From: Adiantum capillus-veneris
Lineage: Eukaryota; Streptophyta; Polypodiopsida; Polypodiales; Pteridaceae
Direction: 5' to 3'
Length of the DNA: 64,000 nucleotides
NCBI GenBank assembly: GCA_014529385.2
Contig: CM043963.1
Location: forward strand, 71,750,412-71,814,411
Shown: one piece after another, positions 1 through 8,850 of the stretch
How the letters are laid out: every line of letters starts with the position of its first letter
Position numbering within the stretch: the stretch's first letter is position 1
The notes under the pieces: generated by a model
Database searches by the model: none
Seen by the model: the letters and a program-made list of their open reading frames with translations, nothing else
Told to the model about the DNA's origin: nothing
Position numbers and translations under genes: made by a program

Positions 1-29
1 TGTTTCGTTGTATGCTAGAAAACCTCCGA

Positions 30-180
30 ACGACGCAGGCCGATGCCTGGGGAGCGTTTGGTTGTATGCTTGAACCTCCAAACGCTCCCTAGGCCGATGC
101 CTGGGGAGCGTTTGGTTGTATGCTTGAACCTCCGAGCGACGCAGACTGCAGTCTGCGGTCTGGGGAGCGTTTGGTTGTAC
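30..180 (+). repeat. Tandem repeat of about 50 bp in family A internal region
   Basis: About three degenerate units share the core GGGGAGCGTTTGGTTGTATG followed by CTTGAACCTCC and a GACGCAG stretch. The same array recurs at 43795-43950 in the nested A element, so it belongs to the family. Confidence 0.8.
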
Positions 181-495
181 AGTCCTCTGAGCTCATGGCC
201 CGGACCTTTTTAGGTTATTTGCGGGGGGAGTGACGAGGTAGTCGTTGAGTAGCTTCATATCGTAGACCGTTTGTCTCGGGGGAGTGCTCAGCAGCGTTGT
301 TTGTTGTGTCTTGTAACATGCATATGTGAGCACTTGTGTTGCATTGCGATGTGTCAATTACTGAATATTCCTAATTGGATGAGATTGCCCGGGTATGTAA
401 TTTTAGTGCATCAAGACACCCGTGGAAGATCAGTATGGTCTGGGTGTGATGGCTAATTTTACTACGCCAGAATATCAAGAGTTCCGATCTGGACG

Positions 496-632
496 AACGG
501 AGAAGCTAACTCCTTGATCAAAACAGCCGAAAGGAGAAGCTAACTCCTTGATCAAAAGAGCAGAAAGGAGAAGCTAACTCCTTGATCAAAACAGCCGAAA
601 GGAGAAGCTAACTCCTTAATAAAAAGAGCAAA
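496..632 (+). repeat. Four tandem copies of a 34-bp unit
   Basis: Units read GGAGAAGCTAACTCCTTGAT, then CAAAA and a short AGC..GAAA tail. Two to three copies occur at 44255-44345 in the other A element, so copy number varies. AGCTAACT and the flanking purines give each unit weak dyad symmetry. Confidence 0.8.
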
Positions 633-721
633 TTGATTGTCCCTCGGAATGACCCTTGGAAATTTTTGAGCTAACTTGAGTTGTTTTGCAGATATGCTGT
701 AATCATGGACGATTACTCTCT

Positions 722-736
722 TTCAAGAAGGGGAGA
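722..736 (+). other. Polypurine tract of family A
   Basis: The purine-rich run TTCAAGAAGGGGAGA sits immediately before the LTR start TGTAACAAAC. The identical arrangement occurs at 44431-44445. It is the expected plus-strand primer site for reverse transcription. Confidence 0.75.
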
Positions 737-774
737 TGTAACAAACTTCTGACGTGTCAAAGCCTAAAGAATGG

Positions 775-905
775 AAACCCTAATTTCTACCCGAAACCCT
801 AACTGCTGAAACCCTAATTCTAAAAACCTAACCCTAAAACTTGCAAACCCTAATTTTGGAAACCCTAACCCTAAAAATTGTAGAAACCCTAAACCTAACC
901 CTAAG
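775..905 (+). repeat. Degenerate telomere-type (CCCTAAA) repeats inside the LTR
   Basis: About ten variants of AAACCCTAA/ACCCTAA are spaced irregularly across 130 bp. The other family A LTRs have only one AAACCCTAA at this point, so the tract is specific to this copy. Confidence 0.75.
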
Positions 906-933
906 GGCAGCGTGGCAGTTTTTCGAAAATTGC

Positions 934-1068
934 GTTGGCATGATGACGTGGCAAGCTGTACGGATTTCCACGTTATGCGTTGGCTGATGACGTGGCAGGC
1001 TGTACAGATTTCCGCGTTTTGCGTTGGCTGATGACGTGGCAGGCTGTACGGATTTCCGTGATTTACGT
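934..1068 (+). repeat. Tandem 45-bp repeat in the A LTR
   Basis: Three units contain GATGACGTGGCAGGCTGTAC followed by GGATTTCCGCG. TGACGTGGCA resembles a bZIP-bound ACGT element, so this may be a U3 enhancer. One to three units occur in the other A LTRs (33190-33300, 44630-44750). Confidence 0.7.
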
Positions 1069-1427
1069 TGACAACTTTTTGGCTTTGCTTTTGGACCATA
1101 AGCTTTTAAGTTTGAAGGCCTTTTACTGTAAACTGCTTTTTAGGCCAAGGGCCTTAAAATATGAGGTTAGGGCTCATTCTCTGGCATGCTTCAGTACGGA
1201 GGTGCAGAGTCTCGAGTACCGGCTTGTAGTGTGTTGTTGCAATATAAAGATATACCGAAAGGGGCGCCAAGGTTTGGGGCCAATACTCTCTGGGGTGGAA
1301 TTCCGCCACTCCGTGTCGCGTGTGGTCTCTCTCTCTCTCTCTCTCTCTCAGTTCAGTTGTTATTGAAGCGCTAAAAGTTTGTTCAGTCTGTTCTTTTCTA
1401 TTGGCACGTGGTGCCCTTCTTGTGACA

Positions 1428-1736
1428 GTTTTGCTCTTTTCCGCAGGCGCACCCCTTGGGCGGCCTTGCGCTTGCACCAAGGTTGCTTTTTCACACCTCA
1501 CGTCGATTGGTCGGGCGCTAAGTGCACGGTCTGCTCTCAATGAGTGAAAAGAGGCACAAGGGGAGGCTGGACAAGCCCTTCTTTCCTAGGATTCCTGTCA
1601 CTCTTCAAAAACACGATTAGGAATCGACACGCCCAAGCAATTTGGGTTCGTGCGATCGCAACAAGCAAAAAAATTCTTGTGATTCTTGTGGTTCTTTCCT
1701 TGAGTGATACAGAACATTGCCAAAGCTTTGATACCA
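1428..1736 (-). mobile_element. Family C leader fragment with primer-binding site
   Basis: The sequence matches 7085-7369 of the complete C element, covering the untranslated leader between gag and the 5' LTR. It ends in GCTTTGATACCA (1725-1736), the reverse complement of a TGGTATCAAAGC primer-binding site, one base off the usual TGGTATCAGAGC. Family A is joined at 1427/1428, so A probably inserted into this C copy. Confidence 0.75.
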
Positions 1737-1737
1737 A

Positions 1738-2739
1738 TGTTAGGTGCAACGGAATGAATGTTTGAACTTTGCTCAAGATGTGTGCGCCGAACTGTGCTCA
1801 AGGTCCCTTTTACTTACGGAAGGGAGAGCCTTCTGTTCCTTTAGTGAGAGAGTGCAATGGACACAAAGTGAATGGACATACTGAATGGAAGTGCATGAGA
1901 CTGAGAGATAGAGAGAAGAGAAATACGACATCAGAGACGACGTAAAACCCTCCTCCGAAGGCCCCACTCTCGTTGGCGAGAGTGGTCTACTATTGATTGC
2001 ACAAACTGGTACAATGATGATACATGTGACTGATGCAAGTCTAGGCTATTTCGGTGACGACGACGGAGACGACGAGGCGACACTAGGGTTGAAAACTGAA
2101 GGTCGTTATCTGCTGTCCAAAAATGCTCTAGGCTGAAATCTGCTGTTGCTTCATTGCTGAAAAACGCTAGGCATGGGGATTTGCTGGCGATGGCAACTGC
2201 TGCAAAAACGCTAGGCTGTGGGAGCTCCTGGCGATGAGGACCTTGTTGCTGAAAACGCTAGGGACTGCAAATCTGCTGGCGATGATGCTTGATGGAAAAC
2301 GCTAGGGGAGAGAGGGTCTTTGCTTGGAGGAAGGGTCTTGCTGAGAAGTTGCCTGTTGAGCTTGGGCTCCTGCTGCGTCTTCTGCCGTTTAGTGCTAGTC
2401 TAGGTTTGCTTATATACAAACTTACTCAATTTTCCCTACCTACTTTCCAAAAAAAGTCACTTAAAAATTAATAAGTGAAAAATGTCAAAAATAGGTAATA
2501 TAGGCTAAATGCATTGGAAAATCCCCCTGAAGGATTCTGATGGGAATGCTTATGATCATGCTGTGTGCAACAAGAGGATATGCATCTAATCTAAGTGTTT
2601 GGTTTGGACATGCACAGTCTGCGAACAGACTCACAGAAGTGCCAGCTCACTTCCTATTCTAGACTGACTTGACTGAACTGAACCCTGATCATACTGTAGC
2701 TTGTCCACGGACACATAGGGTTGGATGTGTCACGTGACA
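1738..2739 (-). mobile_element. Family C 5' LTR (older copy)
   Basis: It begins TGTTAGGTGC on the + strand and ends GTGTCACGTGACA. It is about 190 bp shorter than, and clearly diverged from, the LTRs at 2874 and 7371. It contains the conserved hairpin at 1964-1985 and several AAAACGCTAG motifs. Confidence 0.8.
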
Positions 2740-2873
2740 CTGCACCACTCTTGTGGAGTAAGCTTTGTAGCAGGTTGGAGTGTAGGTCGACCCCTGTATC
2801 ACTATCATCCTGCTGGTGGAGGATAGCTCAAACTGTAGTGCCAGGCCTGTGAGAGTGGACCAAGCAGCTGCTT
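2740..2873. other. Short spacer between two family C LTRs
   Basis: This 134-bp stretch of unrecognised sequence lies between the LTR end at 2739 and the next LTR start at 2874. It is probably the genomic flank or a LINE scrap. No gene or repeat motif is seen. Confidence 0.4.
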
Positions 2874-4065
2874 TGTAAGGTGCAGCGGAATGAATGTTGT
2901 ATTTTCTCAAGATTAGTGATCTTTATTTGCTCAAGGTTCCTTTTAGTTCTTAGGGAAGGAGAGAGCCTTCCGTCTTATGGAGAGTGCTATGATCACGAAC
3001 AAGTGAGTGGATATTGTGCGTGCAAGTGAATGAGACTGAGAGGAGGAGAGAAAAGAGATACGACACCCGAGAGGTTGTAAAACCCTCCTCCGAAGGCCCC
3101 ACTCTCGTCGGCGAGAGTGGTCTAACTTTGATTGCACAAAGGTGTACAATGATGATGCATGGACTGATGCAAATGGGGGCTATGTCGATGACGACGATGA
3201 TGACTTTAGGGTTGTTTTTGGTCTTCTTCTATCTGCTGTCCACAAGGGCTTAATGGCTGAAAATCGGGGTGATCTTGGGCTGATTCTTAGGGCTGAAATT
3301 CTCTGTTTTTGTTGAGGTTTCTAGGCTGAATAGAAGTGCTGAAGTGATGCACCTTTTGGTTGCGTTTTTCTACTGTGATCGTCTGCTGAAAACGCTGATG
3401 GACTGCAAGTTAAGGCTGCGTTTTATGGGCTGAAAACCTGCTGTAAAAACGCTACCATAGGCTGCGTTTTTCAAGGCCTGAAGGCTGATGTAAACGCTGG
3501 GTTCTGCTGCTGGTTTGCGATCCCAAAAAGCTGGGCTTTGGGGCTGCCTGTAGGGGAAACAAACGCCAGAAAAGGGGGGACTTTGATGGCGATGGCTGAT
3601 GCTGAGAAAACGCCAAGGGAGGATGGGAGATGCAAAAACGCTAGAGGGTATGAGGGGGTACTGTTGAGAAGTTGCCTGTTGAGCGGGAAGCTCCTGCTGC
3701 CTCTTCTCCAAATAGTGCTAGCTCTAGTTTGATTATATACAAACTTAGCAAAATTGCCCTACCTACTTTTGTTGGAAAGTCACTTAAAAATAATAAGTGA
3801 AAATAACCAAAAATAGGTAAAATAGGTTAAATGCACTGGAAAATTCCCCTGATTGAATCTGATGGATTGTGAAGGGAATTCTCATGATCATGCTGTGTGC
3901 AATCGGAGGATATGCATCTGTGCTAAGTGACTGGGCATGCACCGTCTACGAGTAGACTCACAAAAGTGCCAGATCACTGCTAATCTAGACTTGATTGGAC
4001 TGACTGAACCCTGCTGTGGTGTAGCTTGTCCACGGACACATAGGGTTGGGATGTGTCACGTGACA
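2874..4065 (-). mobile_element. Family C 3' LTR
   Basis: This 1192-bp LTR has the same length as its partner at 7371-8562 and is nearly identical to it. Its + strand ends are TGTAAGGTGC and CACGTGACA. It holds the CCACTCTCG-TCGG-CGAGAGTGG hairpin (3099-3120), a GATGACGAC-rich stretch near 3186 and repeated GAAAACGCT motifs. Confidence 0.88.
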
Positions 4066-4082
4066 TCCCCTCCTTTTCAAAG
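4066..4082 (-). other. Polypurine tract of family C
   Basis: On the minus strand, AAAAGGAGGGGA directly precedes the LTR start TGTCACGTGACA. The second C copy has a matching tract at 53432. Confidence 0.75.
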
Positions 4083-4964
4083 TGAGGTACTGGTACCGAA
4101 CTGGATGGCGTCGAGGGAGATCGCCAACAGCATCTGGAATCTTGGAAGGGACTCTTCGCCGGCCCACTCTGAGATGTGGGTCGTGCGGTACTTGAACGTC
4201 ATAAAGGTCTGCAACGCTTGCTTCTTTGGGCCACGCCGAAAGAGACACAAAGTCTTCTGTGGCTCCTTCGATGCTTCAACTTCTTCTAGAATCCTGCTTC
4301 TATCGTCTTCAAGAATCTCCATGGCTGAAAATTCCTGAAACCATCTCCAACACAAAACCATGAACATACCCATTCCATGTAAAGTGAAGGAAAAAAATCT
4401 TGTCTTCTCTAAAGACTGTGTATGCAATGTAGATGAACATAGAGACGGAGTGACAACCCGTTCATCAAACACATGCAAACAATGCGCTCGAATCTTTCTC
4501 GTATGATCTAGAGCAATCAACTGTGGCAATTCACAACGGAAATGCCCATGCTTGGTGCTCACACTTTCATGTGCTCTTTCGGGTACCGTGTCATGCCAAG
4601 GAAGAGACATGGAATGTGACTTCCTTACATACATACCTTTCAGCTTTTCATGAACAATCCGCATACATTCGTGCTCATCCATGAGAGAAACATGCTCAAC
4701 ATACAATATGTCATGCCTAGGAAAAGGGATCACATAACGATGTTGACTAAAATACAGGAAACCTTCACGAATGAAACACTCGAACAATGCGTGCGTATCG
4801 ATCATGCGAACACATAATACTTCCTGTGAGGGTTCTTTGGACCAAGGCGTGAGAGCCAAGATCGATCCTTTGTGATTGATCGAATCTGCAACGAGGTTAG
4901 CTTCGCTAGAAAAAGCATTCACTAATACCTCATCCTTGTGAACAATCACATCATCTTCATGCAA
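4077..4964 (-). CDS. Unrecognised C-terminal coding region of family C (295 aa)
   Basis: This 295-codon open frame stands where RT and integrase would normally lie. I recognise no domain. Visible features are an acidic start (MHEDDVIVHKDEV), a Cys/His-containing middle (for example HALFECFIREGFLYFSQHRY and MDEHECMRIVHEKLK), then a hydrophobic stretch near residues 200-210 and a C-terminal segment with FRRGPKKQALQTFM. The stop lies beside the polypurine tract, as expected for the end of a polyprotein. The second C copy keeps the same region with frameshifts (53443-54623). Conservation of both sequence and position suggests it was once selected as protein. Function unknown. Confidence 0.6.
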   Translation of the reverse strand: MHEDDVIVHKDEVLVNAFSSEANLVADSINHKGSILALTPWSKEPSQEVLCVRMIDTHALFECFIREGFLYFSQHRYVIPFPRHDILYVEHVSLMDEHECMRIVHEKLKGMYVRKSHSMSLPWHDTVPERAHESVSTKHGHFRCELPQLIALDHTRKIRAHCLHVFDERVVTPSLCSSTLHTQSLEKTRFFSFTLHGMGMFMVLCWRWFQEFSAMEILEDDRSRILEEVEASKEPQKTLCLFRRGPKKQALQTFMTFKYRTTHISEWAGEESLPRFQMLLAISLDAIQFGTSTSL

Positions 4965-5090
4965 CTCATCATGCTTGTGAGATCACATCTTGATCATGCA
5001 AATCATCATGCTTGTCATTGTCATCCAAATCATCATGCAAATCCTTATCATTCAATTCATCATGCTTCTCATAATCATACAAATTCTGTG
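4960..5090 (-). repeat. Minisatellite encoding an Asp/His-rich tract
   Basis: Imperfect units containing AATCATCATGC repeat about every 24-30 bp. Read on the minus strand they give an acidic His/Asp peptide of the type DLHDDLDDNDKHDDLHD, upstream of the unrecognised coding region. The array recurs at 54370-54490 with a different unit count. Confidence 0.65.
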
Positions 5091-5235
5091 TGTCATGCTG
5101 TGGAGAAAAAGAGATTGAGAGAATCTCCTTATCTTGTATCCTTTCAATCTTGTCCTGCAGATTAGCAAAGAGATGGAGAATGAGAAATGTCCTCTCCATG
5201 AAAGACAGTAGGAGAATCACTTTTGGCATTGAGAG

Positions 5236-5616
5236 TTAAATGTTAGCCTCAAAATCAATGAGAGCGTTAGTCTCACGAAACCATCGAATGCCCAAAATCA
5301 TATCACATCCTGAGAGAGGAGAAACAACAAATCTTCTAGTGAAGGCAATCTGTTGAATTGCAAACAACACATCAAGGCACTCCTCCGTGATGAGAGCGTC
5401 CATACCGGGACGAAAGCCAGAGACCTCGATAGGAGATCTTGGACTAACTTCGAGGCGGGCTTTCTCAACAAGAGAGGAACTGATCACATCATGCATACTA
5501 CCTGGGTCAAACAATATGACAAAACGGTGCCCCGACGTACAACCATAACATTTAATGAGAGATTCATCAATGGGAGGGTCCTGAGAAACTTGGGGCACAC
5601 TCGTGTTATCATTCAT
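5236..5616 (-). CDS. Retropepsin-like aspartic protease of family C (126 aa)
   Basis: The expected role is cleavage of the Gag polyprotein. The frame holds the active-site-like motif ILFDPGSMHDVISSSLV near residues 34-50, with DPGS in place of the usual DTG/DSG, and the later hydrophobic motif CDMILGIRWF near residue 104, which corresponds to the second conserved retropepsin strand. The intact chromovirus at 13287 also has a DPG-type site (FFDPGAKANF), so this variant is normal for the group. The frame meets a stop at about 5233; the same frame then continues into the Asp/His-rich tract, so protease and downstream region probably formed one polyprotein. Confidence 0.7.
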   Translation of the reverse strand: MNDNTSVPQVSQDPPIDESLIKCYGCTSGHRFVILFDPGSMHDVISSSLVEKARLEVSPRSPIEVSGFRPGMDALITEECLDVLFAIQQIAFTRRFVVSPLSGCDMILGIRWFRETNALIDFEANI

Positions 5617-5671
5617 TGCATTGACAGAGGAAGTGGGTGCTGTGGGTTCTTTAGATTCATTCTATTCAAGC

Positions 5672-6943
5672 TTAGGACGTGTTCTTTTTATGTCCCTTAA
5701 TGTGACAATGAAAACAACGACCTTCCTTAGAATAAGTGCTTTGTTCTTCCGAAGTGATGTAACCTCCTACAATTCCTTGTGCTACCTTTTCATCTGGAGT
5801 AAGCTTAGGTTTAGCAATTGTGTTAGCCTTACCCTTAGATTCATTGGAAGAATTCTTTGATGAGAGACTGTTGGAAGATTGGTTAGAAGAGTTATCATTC
5901 TTACCGTTCTTACCGTTCGGAGGGTTCTGAGAAGTCTGCGAGGCACTTGTGGAAGTCTTGTTCTCCTTAGGCTTTCCCTTGTTGTGCTTCATCTCTTGGG
6001 CGAGAGCGATTGCTACCGCCTTGTTGAGATCGATTGGATCGAGTACCTTGACATCGTACTTGATATACTCGTCCAATCCAAAGAGAAAAGCCTCTTTACG
6101 CTCATCATCTGATTTTCGTAATTGAGTGCCTAGCTGCAAAACACGATTAGAAAAAGACATAACCGGCATACCATTTTGCTTGAGAGCGCGCCAATCGTCC
6201 TTCAATCGTGCGAGGTATTGAGGTGGCATAAACCGCACCTTGAGCTTGTTTTGGAAATCAGCCCAATTGAAGGAAAGGGGCGTAAATCCGTCGGTTGCCT
6301 CTAGGTGCGCGGTTAGCTGTGCCTCTTGCCATGCGTGGTACGAATTGATGGCATCACCGGCAAGGTACATAGCTGCCGTCAGAACTTTGCTATTTCCTGT
6401 CTTCTTAGTTGTCGCAAAATAAGCATTAAATTGATGCAACCAAGAATGAATAACTGCAGCATCCATCTTACCGTCATACTTACTGAAAGTTAACTTCTCT
6501 GTGACTGGATGGTTGGAATCCGCATCGTGGCTTGCGCCACTTGATGAACTTCCACGATCTTTGGGTGGTTCGGTCTTCGAGGCTAGCACGTGGGAAATAA
6601 ATTCTTGAGTGCGTAGCTCCCTTTGAGCTTCACGCTCGGCGTCCCTTTCTGCTTTTCGTTCATTTCATTCATCGCGCTCGCGTTCGAAAGCAAGGCGATT
6701 GGTTTCTTGTTGTGCCAACGCAACGTGATTCGCTTCCAAAGTGACACGGGTCGCTTCTTGTTGTGCCAACATCATGTCCATCATTGACTTGACCATCATT
6801 TCCATTGGAGTTAGAACAACTCGTGGCGTAGATGGCGAAGGGGGAGGGTCGGAAAAATCTCTTGGTGGGGAGAATCCTTCGTCGCCTCTCTCATGCTCAT
6901 CACCTGTATGCGAAGTATCCATTCCGCTTCGGGTGACGACCAT
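5672..6943 (-). pseudogene. Family C gag, one stop plus frameshift
   Basis: Two open stretches in the same frame (6943-6665 and 6589-5672) are separated by a single TGA at about 6662. The N-terminal part is coiled-coil-like and Gln/Glu/Arg-rich. The central part is a typical Ty3 capsid region, including FNAYFATTKKTGNSKVLTAA and FRALK-type helices around RLKDDWRALKQNGMPVMSFS. A Ser/Asn-rich linker follows, then a zinc-knuckle start CFHCHIKGH that runs into a frameshift and lacks its final cysteine. The second C copy has the same architecture at 55080-56310. Confidence 0.75.
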
Positions 6944-7357
6944 GTACTAGAATCTTTGGTTCTTAAGTTCACGAGGAACTTGGTTCTTGGGTTCTTGAGG
7001 ATCTTGAGGTTCTCGAGGCGTTCTTTCGCTTGCAAATCGTGTTGGAGAAGGATCTTCTCTTCATCCGAGTTCTACTCCTTTCTGCGGCGCACCCCTTGGT
7101 GGCCTTGCGCTCACACCAAGGTTGCTTTTTCCCACCTCACGTCGATTGGCCGGCCGCTAAGTGCACGGTCCGCTCTCAATGAGTGAAAAGAGATACAAGG
7201 GGAGGCTGGACAAGCCCTTCTTTCTTGGGATTCCTGTCACTCTTCAACAAAACACGATTAGGAATCGACACGCCCAAGTAAACTTGGGTTCGTGCGACCG
7301 CAACAAGCAAAAAATTTCTTGTGGTTCTTTCCTTGAGTAATGTAGAACACTTTCAAA

Positions 7358-7369
7358 GCTCTGATACCA
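7358..7369 (-). other. Primer-binding site, initiator-Met tRNA type
   Basis: GCTCTGATACCA on the + strand is the complement of TGGTATCAGAGC, the primer-binding site used by many plant LTR elements. It lies one base inside the 5' LTR (7371). Confidence 0.85.
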
Positions 7370-7370
7370 A

Positions 7371-8562
7371 TGTAAGGTGCAGCGGAATGAATGTTGTATT
7401 TTCTCAAGATTAGTGATCTTTATTTGCTCAAGGTTCCTTTTAGTTCTTAGGGAAGGAGAGAGCCTTCCGTCTTATGCAGAGTGCTATGATCACGCACAAG
7501 TGAGTGGATATTGTGCGTGCAAGTGAATGAGACTGAGAGGAGGAGAGAAAAGAGATACGACACCCGAGAGGTTGTAAAACCCTCCTCCGAAGGCCCCACT
7601 CTCGTCGGCGAGAGTGGTCTAACTTTGATTGCACAAAGGTGTACAATGATGATGCATGGATTGATGCAAATGGGGGCTATGTCGATGACGACGATGATGA
7701 CTTTAGGGCTGTTTTTGGTCTTCTTCTATCTGCTGTCCACAAGGGCTTAATGGCTGAAAATCGGGGTGATCTTGGGCTGATTCTTAGGGCTGAAATTCTC
7801 TGTTTTTGTCGAGGTTTCTAGGCTGAATAGAAGTGCTGAAGTGATGCACCTTTTGGTTGCGTTTTTCTACTGTGATCGTCTGCTGAAAACGCTGATGGAC
7901 TGCAAGTTAAGGCTGCGTTTTATGGGCTGAAAACATGCTGTAAAAACGCTACCATAGGCTGCGTTTTTCAAGGCCTGAAGGCTGATGTAAACGTTGGGTT
8001 CTGTTGCTGGTTTGCGATCCCAAAACGCTGGGTTTTGGGGCTGCCTGTAGGGGAAACAAACGCCAGAAAAGGGGGGACTTTGATGGCGATGGTTGATGCT
8101 GAGAAAACGCCAAGGGAGGATGGGAGATGCAAAAACGCTAGAGGGTATGAGGGGGTACTGTTGAGAAGTTGCCTGTTGAGCGGGAAGCTCCTGCTGCCTC
8201 TTCTTCAAATAGTGCTAGCTCTAGTTTGCTTATATACAAACTTAGCAAAATTGCCCTACCTACTTTTGTTGGAAAGTCACTTAAAAATAATAAGTGAAAA
8301 TAACCAAAAATAGGAAAAATAGGCTAAATGCACTGGAAAATTCCCCTGATTGAATCTGATGGATTCTAAAGGGAATTCTGATGATCATGCCGTGTGCAAC
8401 CGGAGGATATGCATCTGTGCTAAGTGACTGGGCATGCACGGTCTACGAGTAGACTCACAAAAGTGCCAGATCACTGCTAATCTAGACTTGACTGGACTGA
8501 CCGAACCTTGCTGTGGTGTAGCTTGTCCACGGACACATAGGGTTGGGATGTGTCACGTGACA
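7371..8562 (-). mobile_element. Family C 5' LTR
   Basis: This partner of 2874-4065 has the same length and terminal sequences and only scattered substitutions. The conserved hairpin is at 7596-7617. Open frames inside it (for example 7440-7646) are repeated in every C LTR and look like chance frames. Confidence 0.88.
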
Positions 8563-8850
8563 TGCCCCCCAAGTGTACTTATGCGCTGTGGAAAGAGCTG
8601 GCATCAGCCGAAGGACACGAAGCCAAACCTGCTGTGCCATAGGACAGTCCCAAAGACAATGACGTTGACTCTCCACAGGATGGTCACAAGCTGCGCATGT
8701 TGCCGAGAGACCACTATGTACAAGCCAGCTTCCCACTGCTGTAGCTCTATGTGCAACGAGGCACTAGAACAAAGTGACTCGCCGCGTTTGTCTGGCGTCC
8801 CATAAGAGTTGGATAGTTCTTATTCTGGACCAAATTATCGGTGGACCATC
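8563..8850 (-). pseudogene. LINE ORF2 C-terminal fragment (zinc-binding tail)
   Basis: The minus-strand frame from 8736 reads CAACDHPVESQRHCLWDCP followed by MAQQVWLRVL, the Cys/His tail found after LINE reverse transcriptases (zf-RVT type). It is cut by the C element LTR on its left. No RT palm is seen. Confidence 0.65.

Larger units (their letters stand above)
1..736 (+). mobile_element. Family A non-autonomous LTR element, 3' internal part
   Basis: This stretch matches 43785-44445, the internal region of the complete family A element, and runs directly into an A LTR at 737. It has no gag or pol coding; the small open frame at 271-456 shows no retroelement motif, although a diverged version recurs at 44033-44218. 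It holds two blocks of tandem repeats and ends in the polypurine tract TTCAAGAAGGGGAGA. The 5' half of the element lies outside the window. Confidence 0.75.
737..1427 (+). mobile_element. Family A 3' LTR
   Basis: The LTR starts TGTAACAAAC and ends CTTGTGACA, with imperfect terminal inverted repeats (TGTNACAA). It aligns with 44446-45096 and, in reverse, with 21272-21834. It contains a telomere-like tract (about 775-905), a 45-bp tandem repeat, the shared LTR module at 1241-1282 and a CT microsatellite at 1326-1349. The right flank is leader sequence of a family C element. Confidence 0.85.
2874..8562 (-). mobile_element. Family C non-autonomous LTR retrotransposon, complete
   Basis: A 5.7-kb element reads on the minus strand: 5' LTR 7371-8562, primer-binding site 7358-7369, gag 6943-5672, protease 5616-5236, an unrecognised coding region 5229-4077, polypurine tract, 3' LTR 2874-4065. 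No RT, RNase H or integrase motif is present in any frame, so mobilisation would have to come from another element. The flanks (TGCTT left, TGCCC right) do not form a convincing target-site duplication. A second copy lies at 52278-56633. Confidence 0.85.

Noticed and set aside
496-632. Regular 34-bp repeats resembling a CRISPR-like array
   Set aside because: The units are directly adjacent with no unique spacers, the copy number is four, and the array is part of a plant LTR element.
3014-3253. 79-codon frame repeated identically at 7511-7750
   Set aside because: It is LTR sequence of family C, similar only because the LTRs are paired; the third LTR breaks the frame.
4938-5165. Plus-strand ORF rich in His and Asn (HANHHACHCHPNHHANPYHS type)
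   Set aside because: It is the antisense reading of the Asp/His minisatellite of family C; the paired minus-strand reading fits the polyprotein.
7358-7369. GCTCTGATACCA and TGGTATCAGAGC as part of a tRNA gene
   Set aside because: Only the 12-nt primer-binding complement is present; no cloverleaf-forming sequence surrounds it.
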